A stretch of 64,000 nt of DNA from contig JALGZK010000006.1 of the NCBI GenBank assembly GCA_025774935.1, forward strand, positions 1 through 64,000, written 5' to 3'. Both the position numbers and the translations under genes were made by a program. Each line of letters begins with the position of its first letter. The first letter of the stretch is position 1. The DNA is from a bacterium (GTDB lineage Bacteria > Joyebacterota > Joyebacteria > Joyebacterales > Joyebacteraceae). Shown here piece after piece: positions 42,552 to 51,016 of the stretch. A model generated the notes under the pieces. It saw nothing but the letters and a program-made list of their open reading frames with translations, was not told where the DNA came from and did no database searches.

Positions 42552-42579
42552 TCCGAGGTGTCTCCGGAGACGCCTCGGA
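42552..42579. repeat. 28-bp inverted repeat upstream of response regulator
   Basis: TCCGAGGTGTCTCC joined to GGAGACGCCTCGGA with no spacer; 13 of 14 pairs are Watson-Crick and one is T-G. It lies about 135 bp upstream of the regulator start and may be an operator or a hairpin. The rest of the 830-bp gap 42418-43247 holds only the promoter at 42891-42920 and no gene I can support. Confidence 0.45.
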
Positions 42580-42890
42580 AGCCGCTTCTGAGACGGTATC
42601 AAGGAGCGAGACCTGTTTAGTGTTGCCCGCGTTACCAGTGTTCGTCCGCTCCCGGAAGACCTTGGTGGAGGCCGGGGTGCGGTCGTGGCGGTCGCCCGGC
42701 CGACTCGCTCGAAGCCGGGACGCACGATCCGGGAGGAGCGCCCGGAGGCGAATCGCTCCGCGAGCCCCGCGCCCGGTCGCGCCCGGCGTCACGCTAACGG
42801 GAAGTCCCGCGCGCGAGGCCGCGGCGTTTCACGCGACCGCGTCTCACGGGGCGGTGCGCACCTCGCGAGTGGCGGTCACTCAAAGAGGGC

Positions 42891-42920
42891 TTGACGCTCC
42901 GCTCGCCGCCCGGATACCAT
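42891..42920 (+). promoter_or_regulatory. Sigma-70-type promoter of redox cluster, long leader
   Basis: TTGACG, 18 bp, TACCAT. Predicted start near 42927, which leaves a leader of about 320 nt before the ATG at 43248. Confidence 0.55.
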
Positions 42921-43247
42921 CGGACGGAACCGAACAGAGACGAATACCTGCCGCACCGTCTGGTGGACCACCACGTCTCGGGGGTCGATGACGAGAGCGC
43001 CGCACGACGGCTGACAGACGAGAATCGGGATGCCGCGGGGGCCGCTGCGGCTTTGCCGCGACGCGGTCCGTATTCGTGCAGGCGGACCTCAAGCTGGTCT
43101 CGATCCCTTACTCCGCGTGAGAGGCATGGTGCGAAGCGCCGTGCCTCGCTCTGTCTCTGGTTCAGACGCGGGGGACGAGGTCCGACCTCGCGGGCGACGC
43201 TCAACGGGACGAAGGCCCTCCCGCGAATGCAGAGAGGTAAGGGGTCA

Positions 43248-43793
43248 ATGGCGACCGAAGCTTGCAGACACTCCTGGAGCATGACCGACGTCCGGTACGG
43301 GTTCATCGTCGTCGAGAAGTGCTACCACTGCAACGACGAGCGTAGCTACTTCGCCGCGGAGCACGTCCCGCCGAAGGAGGAGTACCGGGAGGGGGAGCAC
43401 TTCTGGGACTACATGGGCAGCTCGCAGTCCGTCCAGTTGAACCTGAAGTGCGAGCAGTGCGCGGAGGTGGTCGATCTGCGTGAGCTCCTCGGGCTCATGA
43501 CGTGTTCGGGCTGCACCGACGAGTGTGATCTGAACGTCCTGTCCAGAATCTGCGAGTCGCAGAGGATCTGGGTGTACGCAGCCCTGACCTACGATCCCGA
43601 CGTCGAGATGAAGGCTCACATGGCGGAGAAGCTCGCGGTCCTGAGCCAGTACTTCAACGACAGGATCAGGACCGAGGGGAAGAAGATACTCGTGGTGCCT
43701 GGGTGGCTCGTGCACGACATCGACACGTGCCACGGATCGGTGCTGCGGGACGTCGGGATGTTCGAGGTCGAGCCCGAGCCGCAGACGACATGA
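43248..43793 (+). CDS. Cys/His-rich protein of unknown function at head of hydrogenase-like cluster
   Basis: A 181-aa cytoplasmic protein with no signal peptide; ATG at 43248 follows GAGAGGTAAGG. Pairs of metal-binding type recur: C-x-H at the start (ACRHSW), CYHCND, CEQCAE, and CSGCTDEC, enough for two zinc or Fe-S sites. The C-terminal part (KAHMAEKLAVLSQYFNDRI, then KILVVPGWLVHDIDTC) is well ordered but not recognised. It stands 90 nt upstream of the DRTGG gene on the same strand, so a role in the redox cluster is inferred from position only. Confidence 0.78.
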   Translation: MATEACRHSWSMTDVRYGFIVVEKCYHCNDERSYFAAEHVPPKEEYREGEHFWDYMGSSQSVQLNLKCEQCAEVVDLRELLGLMTCSGCTDECDLNVLSRICESQRIWVYAALTYDPDVEMKAHMAEKLAVLSQYFNDRIRTEGKKILVVPGWLVHDIDTCHGSVLRDVGMFEVEPEPQTT

Positions 43794-43883
43794 CCGGCGA
43801 GCCGGGCGACGAGGTCCCGCGCGACAGGTAGGACCGAACGACTACGACCCGAAGGGCCAACGCAAGAAGAGGAGGCACGAACG

Positions 43884-44210
43884 ATGAGGCTGGCTGAGCT
43901 CAAAGACAAGCTGTCCCTCAAGCCAATGAACGACGTATACGACAAGGAAGTCGAGGGCGCGTTCGTCAGCGACATGGTGAGCGACGTGATGGCAGGGGCC
44001 AGGCCCGCGAACGTCTGGGTCACCACGCAGACCCACAAGAACGTGGTCGCGGCGGCCAACCTCGTCGACGTCGCCGCCGTCATCGTCACACGGGGGAGGC
44101 CGGTGTCCGACGAGACTCTCGAGATGGCCAGCCGAGCCGAACTGACGATCCTCTCCACTGATCTGGACACGTACAGCCTGGTCGGGAAGCTCCACGAAGC
44201 CGGGGTGTAG
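43884..44210 (+). CDS. DRTGG-domain protein
   Basis: A 108-aa protein consisting of a single DRTGG domain (named for a motif in phosphotransacetylase and CBS-linked proteins); ATG follows GAGGAGG. The family pattern is clear: VEGAFVSDMVSDVMAGARPA, NVWVTTQTHKNVVAAANL, AAVIVTRGRPVSDET, LTILSTDLDTYSLVGKLHE. Free-standing DRTGG proteins usually sit next to NuoE-like and [FeFe]-hydrogenase-like genes in anaerobes, as here. Probably a ligand-sensing regulatory subunit; ligand unknown. Confidence 0.9.
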   Translation: MRLAELKDKLSLKPMNDVYDKEVEGAFVSDMVSDVMAGARPANVWVTTQTHKNVVAAANLVDVAAVIVTRGRPVSDETLEMASRAELTILSTDLDTYSLVGKLHEAGV

Positions 44211-44366
44211 CGGCTCCGAAGGACGGCTCGCCTTCCGGGCGGCCGTCCGGAAGACCGGCACGCATCCAGCGCCGTGCGCCTCGCCCCACCCCGCGGGCGC
44301 CCGACCCAACCCTCCTTCCCCCGGGCCCGGTCCCGGGAGCGCCGGCACTGTGCCGGCAGACAGCCG

Positions 44367-44750
44367 ATGACCAAACTCACCCGCGAGGGACTCGAACGCC
44401 TGAGAGAGGAACTCCGATCCGGGAGACGGACCGGAGTCGCCACGACCCGGGCGCGGCTCACCGTGCACCTGGGGACGTGCGGTTTCGCTTCGGGCGCTGG
44501 GAAGGTGCTCGACGCCGCGCGCCAGGCGCTGGAGGAACTCGCTCCGGACGCCGTCGAGCTCGCCACGACGGGCTGCGCGGGTCTCTGCTGCCGCGAGCCT
44601 ATGGCGACGGTCGAGCGCGAGGGCGAGAGGCCGGTCAAGTACGCGGACCTCGATGCCGCAGCGATCGTCGACGTCGTGCGGGAGCATGTCCTGGGCGGCC
44701 AGGTGGTCGAGAAGTACGCCCTCGCGGTGGGTGAGGAGACAGTCGCGTAG
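44367..44750 (+). CDS. NuoE-like thioredoxin-fold [2Fe-2S] ferredoxin
   Basis: A 127-aa protein. ATG at 44367 is chosen because the family fold starts soon after (LERLREELRSGR); the upstream part is low-complexity, and no strong Shine-Dalgarno is seen. The cluster ligands are spread as in NuoE-like ferredoxins: HLGTCGFASGAGKVLDAA with the first Cys, then TTGCAGLCCREPMATV with the others. It carries electrons between NADH-oxidising and hydrogenase-like subunits in related clusters. The downstream hydrogenase-like gene follows after about 100 nt. Confidence 0.87.
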   Translation: MTKLTREGLERLREELRSGRRTGVATTRARLTVHLGTCGFASGAGKVLDAARQALEELAPDAVELATTGCAGLCCREPMATVEREGERPVKYADLDAAAIVDVVREHVLGGQVVEKYALAVGEETVA

Positions 44751-44851
44751 GCCCCCGGAGCGCACCCCCTCGACCCCACGTCGAACGCGCCTGCGACTGG
44801 GAGACACTCGCGTCGAGGATCTTCCTGGGAGAGCACCAGGGGCGCTGGCCG

Positions 44852-45709
44852 ATGATCTCCGGGTTCTGTCCCGCCGTCGTTCGACTCATCCAGGTCAAGT
44901 ACCCGGAGCTCACCGAGCACATCATGCCTCTGGAGGTCCCGCGCGAGATCACGGCCCGCGAGGCGAAGCTGAAGCTCAGCCACGACCTCGGCCTGGACGT
45001 CTCGGAGATCGAGGCCGTCTACATCACGCCGTGCCCGGCGAAGGTCGTGGTGATCCGGCAGCCGGCGGAGAAGGAACGCTCCTGGCTCGACCGAGCGATC
45101 GCGATCTCGGAGGTCTACGGGCCGCTGCGTTCGGCGCTGGCCGCCACCGAGTCGGCTCCGTCGAACGAGCTCTTCGAGAGCGCCACGTACGGCCCCGGCT
45201 GGTCGAGACTCGGCGGCATGACGAGCCTGCTCCGGACCGACCGGTGGATCGCGGTCTCGGGCATGAGCGACGTCACGCAGATCCTGGACGACATCGAGAA
45301 CTCGCGCCTCCGCGACGTGGAGTTCATCGAGACGTCGGCGTGCCTCGGCGGCTGCATCGGCGGACCGCTCACGGTCGAGAACATCTACGTCGCCAGGAGC
45401 CGAACCTACCGTCTGGGGAAGAAGTGCGGCCGCAACATCGAGCGACACGCGACCGAGGTCGAAGAGCTGTACCGCGACAGGTTCTTCTCGATGGAGAACC
45501 CGCTCGCCCCGCGGCCGCTCTCGCCGCTCGACCCCAACATCGGCAAGGCGATCGAGATGGTGCGGTATCGCGACGAGATCTACGAGTCACTTCCGAAGAT
45601 TGACTGCGGCGCCTGCGGCTCGCCGAACTGCCAGGCGTTCGCTGAGGACGTCGTCAAGCGAGACGTCGAGCGCTCCGCGTGCATCGTGCTCCGCGCCAGG
45701 GCGACCTGA
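44852..45709 (+). CDS. [FeFe]-hydrogenase-like H-cluster domain protein with C-terminal Fe-S domain, 5' end truncated or unclear
   Basis: At least 285 aa. The H-cluster motifs of iron-only hydrogenases are present in altered form: SGFCPAVV (canonical TSCCPxW), TPCPAKV (canonical MPCxxK) and ETSACLGGCIGGPLTVEN (canonical ExMxCxGGCxxGGG). All cysteines of the latter two remain. A four-Cys Fe-S domain follows (KIDCGACGSPNCQAFAEDV). The same frame shows family-like residues upstream (RACDWETLASRIFLGEHQGRWP), back to about 44777, but a TGA lies at 44732 and there is no ATG, GTG or TTG between. The N-terminal ferredoxin part usual in this group is absent. So the gene may be a 5'-truncated remnant, mis-assembled, or begin at ATG 44852 without its leading strand. 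Sensory or electron-bifurcating role by family. Confidence 0.78.
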   Translation: MISGFCPAVVRLIQVKYPELTEHIMPLEVPREITAREAKLKLSHDLGLDVSEIEAVYITPCPAKVVVIRQPAEKERSWLDRAIAISEVYGPLRSALAATESAPSNELFESATYGPGWSRLGGMTSLLRTDRWIAVSGMSDVTQILDDIENSRLRDVEFIETSACLGGCIGGPLTVENIYVARSRTYRLGKKCGRNIERHATEVEELYRDRFFSMENPLAPRPLSPLDPNIGKAIEMVRYRDEIYESLPKIDCGACGSPNCQAFAEDVVKRDVERSACIVLRARAT

Positions 45710-45740
45710 GGTCGCCGGCTCGAGCGCCCGTCGTGAGGAA

Positions 45741-45772
45741 GCCCGCCGGTTCGCCGGCGGGCGCGGTCTTTG
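45741..45772 (+). terminator. Intrinsic terminator after hydrogenase-like gene
   Basis: GCCCGCCGG, loop TTCG, CCGGCGGGC, then GCGGTCTTT. It lies between convergent genes. Confidence 0.75.
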
Positions 45773-45790
45773 GGCGCGGCGCGGCTGGAC

Positions 45791-46840
45791 TCAGACGGTC
45801 TCGTCCAGATCGATCGTCGCGGACGAGTCGGCCGGCACGCGCGTCTCCCCAGGTTCGAGGTCTCTCAGGAACCCGGTGATCCTCCGCATCACGTAGGGCT
45901 TCCAGGGTCCTCCGGCCCAGTGCGTTCCCCAGAGCCACGAGATCGGCGGCTGCCCGAGCTCGTTCCAGAGCTGCAGGGTCGCAGGCCGCGGGATGATGGG
46001 ATCGACGCGCGCGTTCAGCATGAGCACGGGCCGCGAGCGGAGGTGCCACGCGAACGTGAGAGGATCGAACAGGAAGTAGGCGTGGGCAGGGGAGACGTCG
46101 AGCGGGTGGCCGGCGTGCCTGACGTCATCGAGGTACCGGCGGTAGGTCTCGCGCGCCGCGCGGCGACGCTCCACGGTGACGTTCCGGTCCTCGAGCTGCC
46201 GCTCGACGATCGTCCTCAAGCTCCCCTGGAAGACGATGACGTGCAGGTCCCCGCCGCCGAGTACGGCCACGACGCTCTCGAATCGCCGGTCCAGCGCCGC
46301 CGCGATGATGCCGACCATCGCGCCGAGACTGACCCCGAGGATCGCGGGGCCGGGCCTTCCAGGAACGGGAGCTCCCTCGTCGCTCGAGAGGAGCCAATCG
46401 AGCGCCGCCCTCGTGTCGGCGACGGCCTGCTCGTACGCGGGGAGCGCCACCGAGGCATCCGTGCTCGAGTACGCCGAGCCGTGCGGGAACTCGGGCACGC
46501 TCCGTTCGCAGAGGTAGGGGAGACAGACCAGGAGCGTCGGGAACCCGCGCGCGGCGAGCGTCATCGCGAACGACTCCCAGAGCCAGAGCCAGCTCTGGCC
46601 GAACCCGTGCAGGAAGACGATCGGCTGTCCCGGTGAACGTTCCCGATGGCGGAAGAGCCGCGCGCGCGCCGTGTCGTTCTGCGCGTGCCCGGACGGGACC
46701 AGGCTCGGGAAGCGGACCTCCGTCATGCGGAGTGCCCCCCGTCGATGCTCGGGATAGACCTCGACGTGTTCCGGCGGGCCGGAGTACGGATAGAACCCGT
46801 CCCGTTCGCGCCACGCTGCGTGCCTGGGTCCGTCCGGCAT
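45791..46840 (-). CDS. Alpha/beta-hydrolase
   Basis: A 349-aa hydrolase; ATG at 46840 follows GGAAGG and lies downstream of the promoter at 46901-46929. The fold is shown by IVFLHGFGQSW (oxyanion region), the nucleophile elbow ILGVSLGAMVG (G-x-S-x-G), an acid candidate in LMLNARVDPIIPR and the catalytic His in LWGTHWAGG near the C-terminus. There is no signal peptide, so it is cytoplasmic. Close in type to acetyl-xylan esterase/dienelactone-hydrolase-like families, but the substrate is not deducible. Confidence 0.88.
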   Translation of the reverse strand: MPDGPRHAAWRERDGFYPYSGPPEHVEVYPEHRRGALRMTEVRFPSLVPSGHAQNDTARARLFRHRERSPGQPIVFLHGFGQSWLWLWESFAMTLAARGFPTLLVCLPYLCERSVPEFPHGSAYSSTDASVALPAYEQAVADTRAALDWLLSSDEGAPVPGRPGPAILGVSLGAMVGIIAAALDRRFESVVAVLGGGDLHVIVFQGSLRTIVERQLEDRNVTVERRRAARETYRRYLDDVRHAGHPLDVSPAHAYFLFDPLTFAWHLRSRPVLMLNARVDPIIPRPATLQLWNELGQPPISWLWGTHWAGGPWKPYVMRRITGFLRDLEPGETRVPADSSATIDLDETV

Positions 46841-46900
46841 CGTCACCTTCCGCACCGCTCTCGGTGGGGGGGAGGCCGGGTGAGTCCCGGCTCCACAAGG

Positions 46901-46929
46901 AGGGTATTGCCCCGGCCGCGGCAAGTCAA
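46901..46929 (-). promoter_or_regulatory. Sigma-70-type promoter of hydrolase gene
   Basis: On the minus strand TTGACT, 17 bp, TACCCT, about 60 nt upstream of the ATG at 46840. Confidence 0.6.
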
Positions 46930-46974
46930 GAGAGCCGGACGATGATCCCCCGGGCGGGCCGAGGGCGTTCCGCC

Positions 46975-47004
46975 TTGACCGCCCGCCTGCAACGGGGTTA
47001 CGGT
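46975..47004 (+). promoter_or_regulatory. Possible promoter of large membrane protein gene
   Basis: TTGACC, 18 bp, TACGGT, 31 nt upstream of the ATG at 47036. Divergent from the hydrolase promoter. Confidence 0.45.
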
Positions 47005-47035
47005 GTCAGCGCCTCCAGCGGAAGGATGCAGCCGA

Positions 47036-49081
47036 ATGGCCGCACGCCGGAACCGAATCGCCGACCTCGTCACAGTGGCCGCGCTCCTCGCGGCAGGCGT
47101 CGTCATCGCCTGGCCGGTCCTGACCGACGGGTACCTCACGTATCTCGACAACCCGTCGCACCTCGCCGAGGCGATCTCCCTCGCGGGCGAGGCCCGGGCG
47201 GGTTGGTCCGACATCGCCTGGTGCGGGTTCCCGATCGGCGTCCTCCACTCGCCTCTCTGGTACGGGCTCCTGGCATGGCTCATCCGCGCGGGGGTGGACG
47301 CGGCGCGCGCGTATCCGCTCCTCGCCTTCATCGGTTTCGTTTCTCCGGCTCTCTCGGTCTACGCGGTCGCCAGGCGACGCCTGCCGGCGACGGGGGCGGG
47401 TGCGCTCGCGTTCCTCCTGCTCGTGCAGAGGCCGGCGGTCGTGGGCGTGGGGTCCGCTCTCGGCGGCATGTGGACGTTCTACATCGCGGCCGCAGCGATC
47501 GCCCTGCTGATCGACCGACTCGCGCGGCCGTGCCGGACCCCTCGCGACGTCGCGTGGGTCGCCGGGCTCTCCGGGCTCGTCGGCCTCACGCATCTGTTCG
47601 CCGCGGTTCCGATCGTTGTGCTCGTCGTCGTCGATCTCGCGCGCTCCGCGCTGGCGCGCCGCGAGTCCGGCGCGGGCCGGGGGAGGGACGAGCCCCCGGG
47701 AAGGCAGGCCGCGATGAGGCTGGCGGCGTGGGCGCTCGGCGCGGGACTCGCCGGACGCTACTGGCTCCCCGCACTCATCGCGCGAGGGGAGACGGTCGTC
47801 CACGCACAGAACCTCTCGTTCCCCGCGGCCCTCGCGAGGCTCGCCGTTCCGACCGACGTCCTCGCGCTCCTGAACGGCAGGTTCGAAGCCGTCGACGCCC
47901 GCTTCTTGCTCGACGCCGCGCCGATGCTCGTTCTCGTCGCGCTCGGATTCGTCGGTGTCGCCCTCATCAGGAAGCGCGAGGATGACGTGCCGCTCCTCGG
48001 CGCGTGGCTCGCGCTGACGGTGTTCGTCCTGGTCGCGGTGGTCGTGCCGCTCACGGGAACGGCGTTCCTCGGGCCCGTGAGCTGGCGCATGATCTACTTC
48101 GTGAGGCTGGGGCTCGCGCTCGCCGCGGTGCCGGCGCTCGCCGGGTTCCGCCCGGGGCGAGTTCGAGTCCCCGGCGCGGCGGTCGCCTCGGTCCTCGTCG
48201 TCGCGGCCTTCCTTGGGGCATCGGTCTGGGGGGCGCCGCTCAGGCGCGCGGTCCCGCCGAGGGCTTCCGGGTCAGAGATGGCGGAGGTCGAATCGCTCTG
48301 GAAGTGGCTCGCCGCGAGCGCGCGGAGCGACGGGGGCCGGGTCTACGTACAGGACACCTTTGCGACGCCGCCGCGAGACGCGGCCCTGGCGCGCTCGCAC
48401 GTCCTCGCGATGACGTCGGAGCGGACAGGGGTCCGGCAGCTCGGTGCGACCTACAGCGTCGCGCCGTACCGCACGGCCGAGTGGACGCGCGGGGAGGGCG
48501 GGAGGCTCTACAACCTCCGGCTCGACGACCCGCGGGAGGTCCGCGAGCTCCTGCTTCTCATGCGGTACAGCAACGCCGGGCGCCTCGTGACGTCGGACCC
48601 GACCGCGGCGGAGAGGATCGCGACCGTCGAGGTCTTCAACGAGCTCCATCGTGCGGGGCGCTTCGCTGTGTTCGAGCTCGAGGGGAACGCGTCGAGCTGG
48701 GTGGAACCGCTGAGCGAGGGGCTCACGGCGGAGGGCGACCCCGGGACCGGCGCGGACGGCGCCCCCGACGCGTCGAGGTTCGCCGTCCGATACCGTTCGG
48801 AGCGAGACGGGGGTGCGCTCCTCGTGAAGTCGTCGTATCACCGGTTCTGGCGGTACGTCGGGCCGGGGGCAGATGCGCAAGGAGGCGTGGCGCTCCGGGC
48901 CCACGACTCCGGGCTCACGATCGTCGACGGACTTCCGGCCGGCGAACACGAATTCGAGCTCGTCTACCGGCAGCCGGCGTGGCCTCTGTGGATCACGCTC
49001 GCGGCGCTGGCCGCGGTGGTCGCGATCGCGGTACGGTCACGTCGGAGGGGGGAGGGACCCCGCTCCGCGTCGCCCGCGTGA
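47036..49081 (+). CDS. Large multi-pass membrane protein, GT-C/YfhO-like
   Basis: A 681-aa inner-membrane protein; ATG at 47036 follows GAAGGA. About ten hydrophobic segments fill residues 10-410. The first periplasmic loop carries YLDNPSHLAEAISLAGEARAG, typical of polyprenyl-sugar GT-C glycosyltransferases and 6-pyruvoyl-tetrahydropterin-synthase-related membrane proteins, where Asp/His contact the lipid donor. Residues 420-650 form a soluble domain with RLVTSDPTAAERIATVEVFN, resembling the YfhO C-terminal part, and a last helix anchors the end. Likely acts on surface polysaccharide or glycoprotein; activity unproven. Confidence 0.77.
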   Translation: MAARRNRIADLVTVAALLAAGVVIAWPVLTDGYLTYLDNPSHLAEAISLAGEARAGWSDIAWCGFPIGVLHSPLWYGLLAWLIRAGVDAARAYPLLAFIGFVSPALSVYAVARRRLPATGAGALAFLLLVQRPAVVGVGSALGGMWTFYIAAAAIALLIDRLARPCRTPRDVAWVAGLSGLVGLTHLFAAVPIVVLVVVDLARSALARRESGAGRGRDEPPGRQAAMRLAAWALGAGLAGRYWLPALIARGETVVHAQNLSFPAALARLAVPTDVLALLNGRFEAVDARFLLDAAPMLVLVALGFVGVALIRKREDDVPLLGAWLALTVFVLVAVVVPLTGTAFLGPVSWRMIYFVRLGLALAAVPALAGFRPGRVRVPGAAVASVLVVAAFLGASVWGAPLRRAVPPRASGSEMAEVESLWKWLAASARSDGGRVYVQDTFATPPRDAALARSHVLAMTSERTGVRQLGATYSVAPYRTAEWTRGEGGRLYNLRLDDPREVRELLLLMRYSNAGRLVTSDPTAAERIATVEVFNELHRAGRFAVFELEGNASSWVEPLSEGLTAEGDPGTGADGAPDASRFAVRYRSERDGGALLVKSSYHRFWRYVGPGADAQGGVALRAHDSGLTIVDGLPAGEHEFELVYRQPAWPLWITLAALAAVVAIAVRSRRRGEGPRSASPA

Positions 49082-49089
49082 GCGCGGAC

Positions 49090-49118
49090 TTGACGGTCGT
49101 ACACAGGGCCCGTACACT
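49090..49118 (+). promoter_or_regulatory. Sigma-70-type promoter upstream of symporter gene
   Basis: TTGACG, 17 bp, TACACT. Predicted start near 49125, upstream of the hairpin at 49140-49171. Confidence 0.6.
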
Positions 49119-49139
49119 CCGCTCGAGTCATGCCAGGCT

Positions 49140-49171
49140 CCGGCCACCCAGACTCACGGGTGGCCGGTTTG
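49140..49171 (+). terminator. Terminator hairpin between membrane protein and symporter genes
   Basis: CCGGCCACCC / GGGTGGCCGG, 10 bp, then TTTGCTT. Because the promoter at 49090 precedes it, it would also lie in the symporter leader and could act as an attenuator. Confidence 0.7.
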
Positions 49172-49259
49172 CTTATCCGGAGGACGGACCGCCGGATGCC
49201 GCCGACCGACCGGCCGTGCGGGCCGGCGCGGTCGACCTGTCCGCATCGCGGGAGGGCGC

Positions 49260-50963
49260 ATGTTCCTGAAGGCCGCCATCGTGCTGGGCTATCTCGCGGC
49301 CGTCGTGGCCGTCGGTCTCGCAGGCCGACGAGCGAGGCGCGAAGGAGGAGCAGCCGATTTCTTCCTCGCGGGACGCACGCTCGGCCCGCTCGTGCTCGTC
49401 GCCACGATGGCGGCGACGAACTTCAGCGGGTTCACCGTGGTCGGGTTCTCGGGCGCCGGGTACCGGCTCGGGTTCTCCTTCTACCCGGTGATGGCGTTCG
49501 GCACAGGGTTCATGGCGTTGACGTTCGTGATCGTCGGGATACCCGTGCACCGCCTGGGGAAGCGCCTCGGCCTCATCACGCCGCCCGAGCTTCTGACCGC
49601 GCGGCACGGGTCGCGGCCGCTGACCGTGCTGTTCGCGCTTGCGATGGCCGTCTTCACGCTCCCGTACCTCGCGATCCAGCCGATGGCCGCGGGCTACGCG
49701 CTCCAGGCGCTCCTCGGGATTCCGTACGCGCTCGGGGCCGGGCTCGTCACTGCGCTCGTCCTGGGCTACGTTCTCCTCGGGGGCATGCGCTCCGTCGCGT
49801 GGACCGACGTCCTCCAGGGGTTCACGATGCTCGCCGTCCTGCTCGTCGGGTTCCTTGTCGTTGCGGGCGGGTCGGGGGGACCGGCGGCGAGCTACGGCCG
49901 GCTCTACCGGGAGGTGCCCGAGCTCTTCATGCGCCCGGGCGCGGGAGGCGGGCTCCTCATCGGCGTGTGGGCGAGCTACATGCTTCTGTGGTTCCTCGCC
50001 GACCCGATGTTCCCCCAGCTCTTCCAGAGATTCTACGCCGCGCGGAGCGAGCGGTCGCTCGTTCGAACGATGGTCCTCTACCCCCTGGTCACGACCGTGC
50101 TCTTCTTCTTCCCGGTCGCGATCGGCGTGCTCGGGCGCCTCCACTTCCCGGGGCTCGAGGGCAAGGAGACCGACACCATCCTCCCGCTTCTCATGGAGCG
50201 CTTCGGGGGAAGCGGCCTCGCGGCGCTCGCCAGCGCCGGTCTCGTCGCCGCGATCATGTCGACGATGGATTCGCAGCTCCTTACGCTCGGCTCGATCGTC
50301 GAGCGAGACATCTTCGGGCACCGCCGGGCCGAGCCATCGGCGCGAAAACGTCCCGAGCTGGCGACGACGCGGATCGCCCTCTCGGTGCTCGCCGTCGTCG
50401 GCTTCCTGCTCGCGCTCAGGCCCCCGGCGACGATCCTCACAATCGCGACCGAGACGTTCGCCGGGCTCGCCGTGCTCTTCCCGGCGATCGTCGCCGCGAT
50501 ATACTGGCCGCGCGTGACCGCCTGGGGGTCGTTCGCGTCGATCGCAACGGGCGAACTCGCGGTCGTCCTCTATCACTTCAAGCTCCTGCCGACCTTCGGT
50601 CTCCTGCCGGCGCTCCCCGCGACGGCGCTCGCCGGGGTGGTCCTCATCGCCGTTGGCCTCGTCGCGGGGCGCGGCGATACGCGTCCGGCCGGGTGGGTCG
50701 ACGCCGCCATACGGATGCCGCTCCGCGGCAGGGTCGCGTGGGAGCTCCTGTTCGTGGCGTTCCTCGTGCTATCGGTCGACTGGTGGCGGTGGGGGAGGCT
50801 CCCGGTACTGCTTGGCGGGATCCCGGGGTGGGTCGCGTACTTCGCGGCACTCGGGGTGCTGCTGGCGATCGCGTTCGTCTTCTTCGGGAGAGCCGTGCTT
50901 GCCGGGCCGGGCGGGGAGGGCACGGCGCGCGCGATCCCGGGGGAGTCCCCGACGAGTCGCTAG
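49260..50963 (+). CDS. Sodium:solute symporter family protein
   Basis: A 567-aa inner-membrane transporter with about 13 helices; ATG at 49260 follows GGGAGGG. The SSS fold is recognised from FFLAGRTLGPLVLVATMAAT, then NFSGFTVVGFSGAGYRLG (first broken helix), the Na2-site-like LAALASAGLVAAIMSTMDSQ with LLTLGSIVERDIF, and WTDVLQGFTMLAVLL. It would co-transport a small organic solute with Na+. The family includes proline, pantothenate, sugar and acetate carriers; substrate not assigned. The long C-terminal end has two or three extra helices. Confidence 0.93.
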   Translation: MFLKAAIVLGYLAAVVAVGLAGRRARREGGAADFFLAGRTLGPLVLVATMAATNFSGFTVVGFSGAGYRLGFSFYPVMAFGTGFMALTFVIVGIPVHRLGKRLGLITPPELLTARHGSRPLTVLFALAMAVFTLPYLAIQPMAAGYALQALLGIPYALGAGLVTALVLGYVLLGGMRSVAWTDVLQGFTMLAVLLVGFLVVAGGSGGPAASYGRLYREVPELFMRPGAGGGLLIGVWASYMLLWFLADPMFPQLFQRFYAARSERSLVRTMVLYPLVTTVLFFFPVAIGVLGRLHFPGLEGKETDTILPLLMERFGGSGLAALASAGLVAAIMSTMDSQLLTLGSIVERDIFGHRRAEPSARKRPELATTRIALSVLAVVGFLLALRPPATILTIATETFAGLAVLFPAIVAAIYWPRVTAWGSFASIATGELAVVLYHFKLLPTFGLLPALPATALAGVVLIAVGLVAGRGDTRPAGWVDAAIRMPLRGRVAWELLFVAFLVLSVDWWRWGRLPVLLGGIPGWVAYFAALGVLLAIAFVFFGRAVLAGPGGEGTARAIPGESPTSR

Positions 50964-51016
50964 ACCGTCCGGGAGATCGGGTGTCTGAGGCGCGTACTCC
51001 CGCAGTCAGTCATCGG

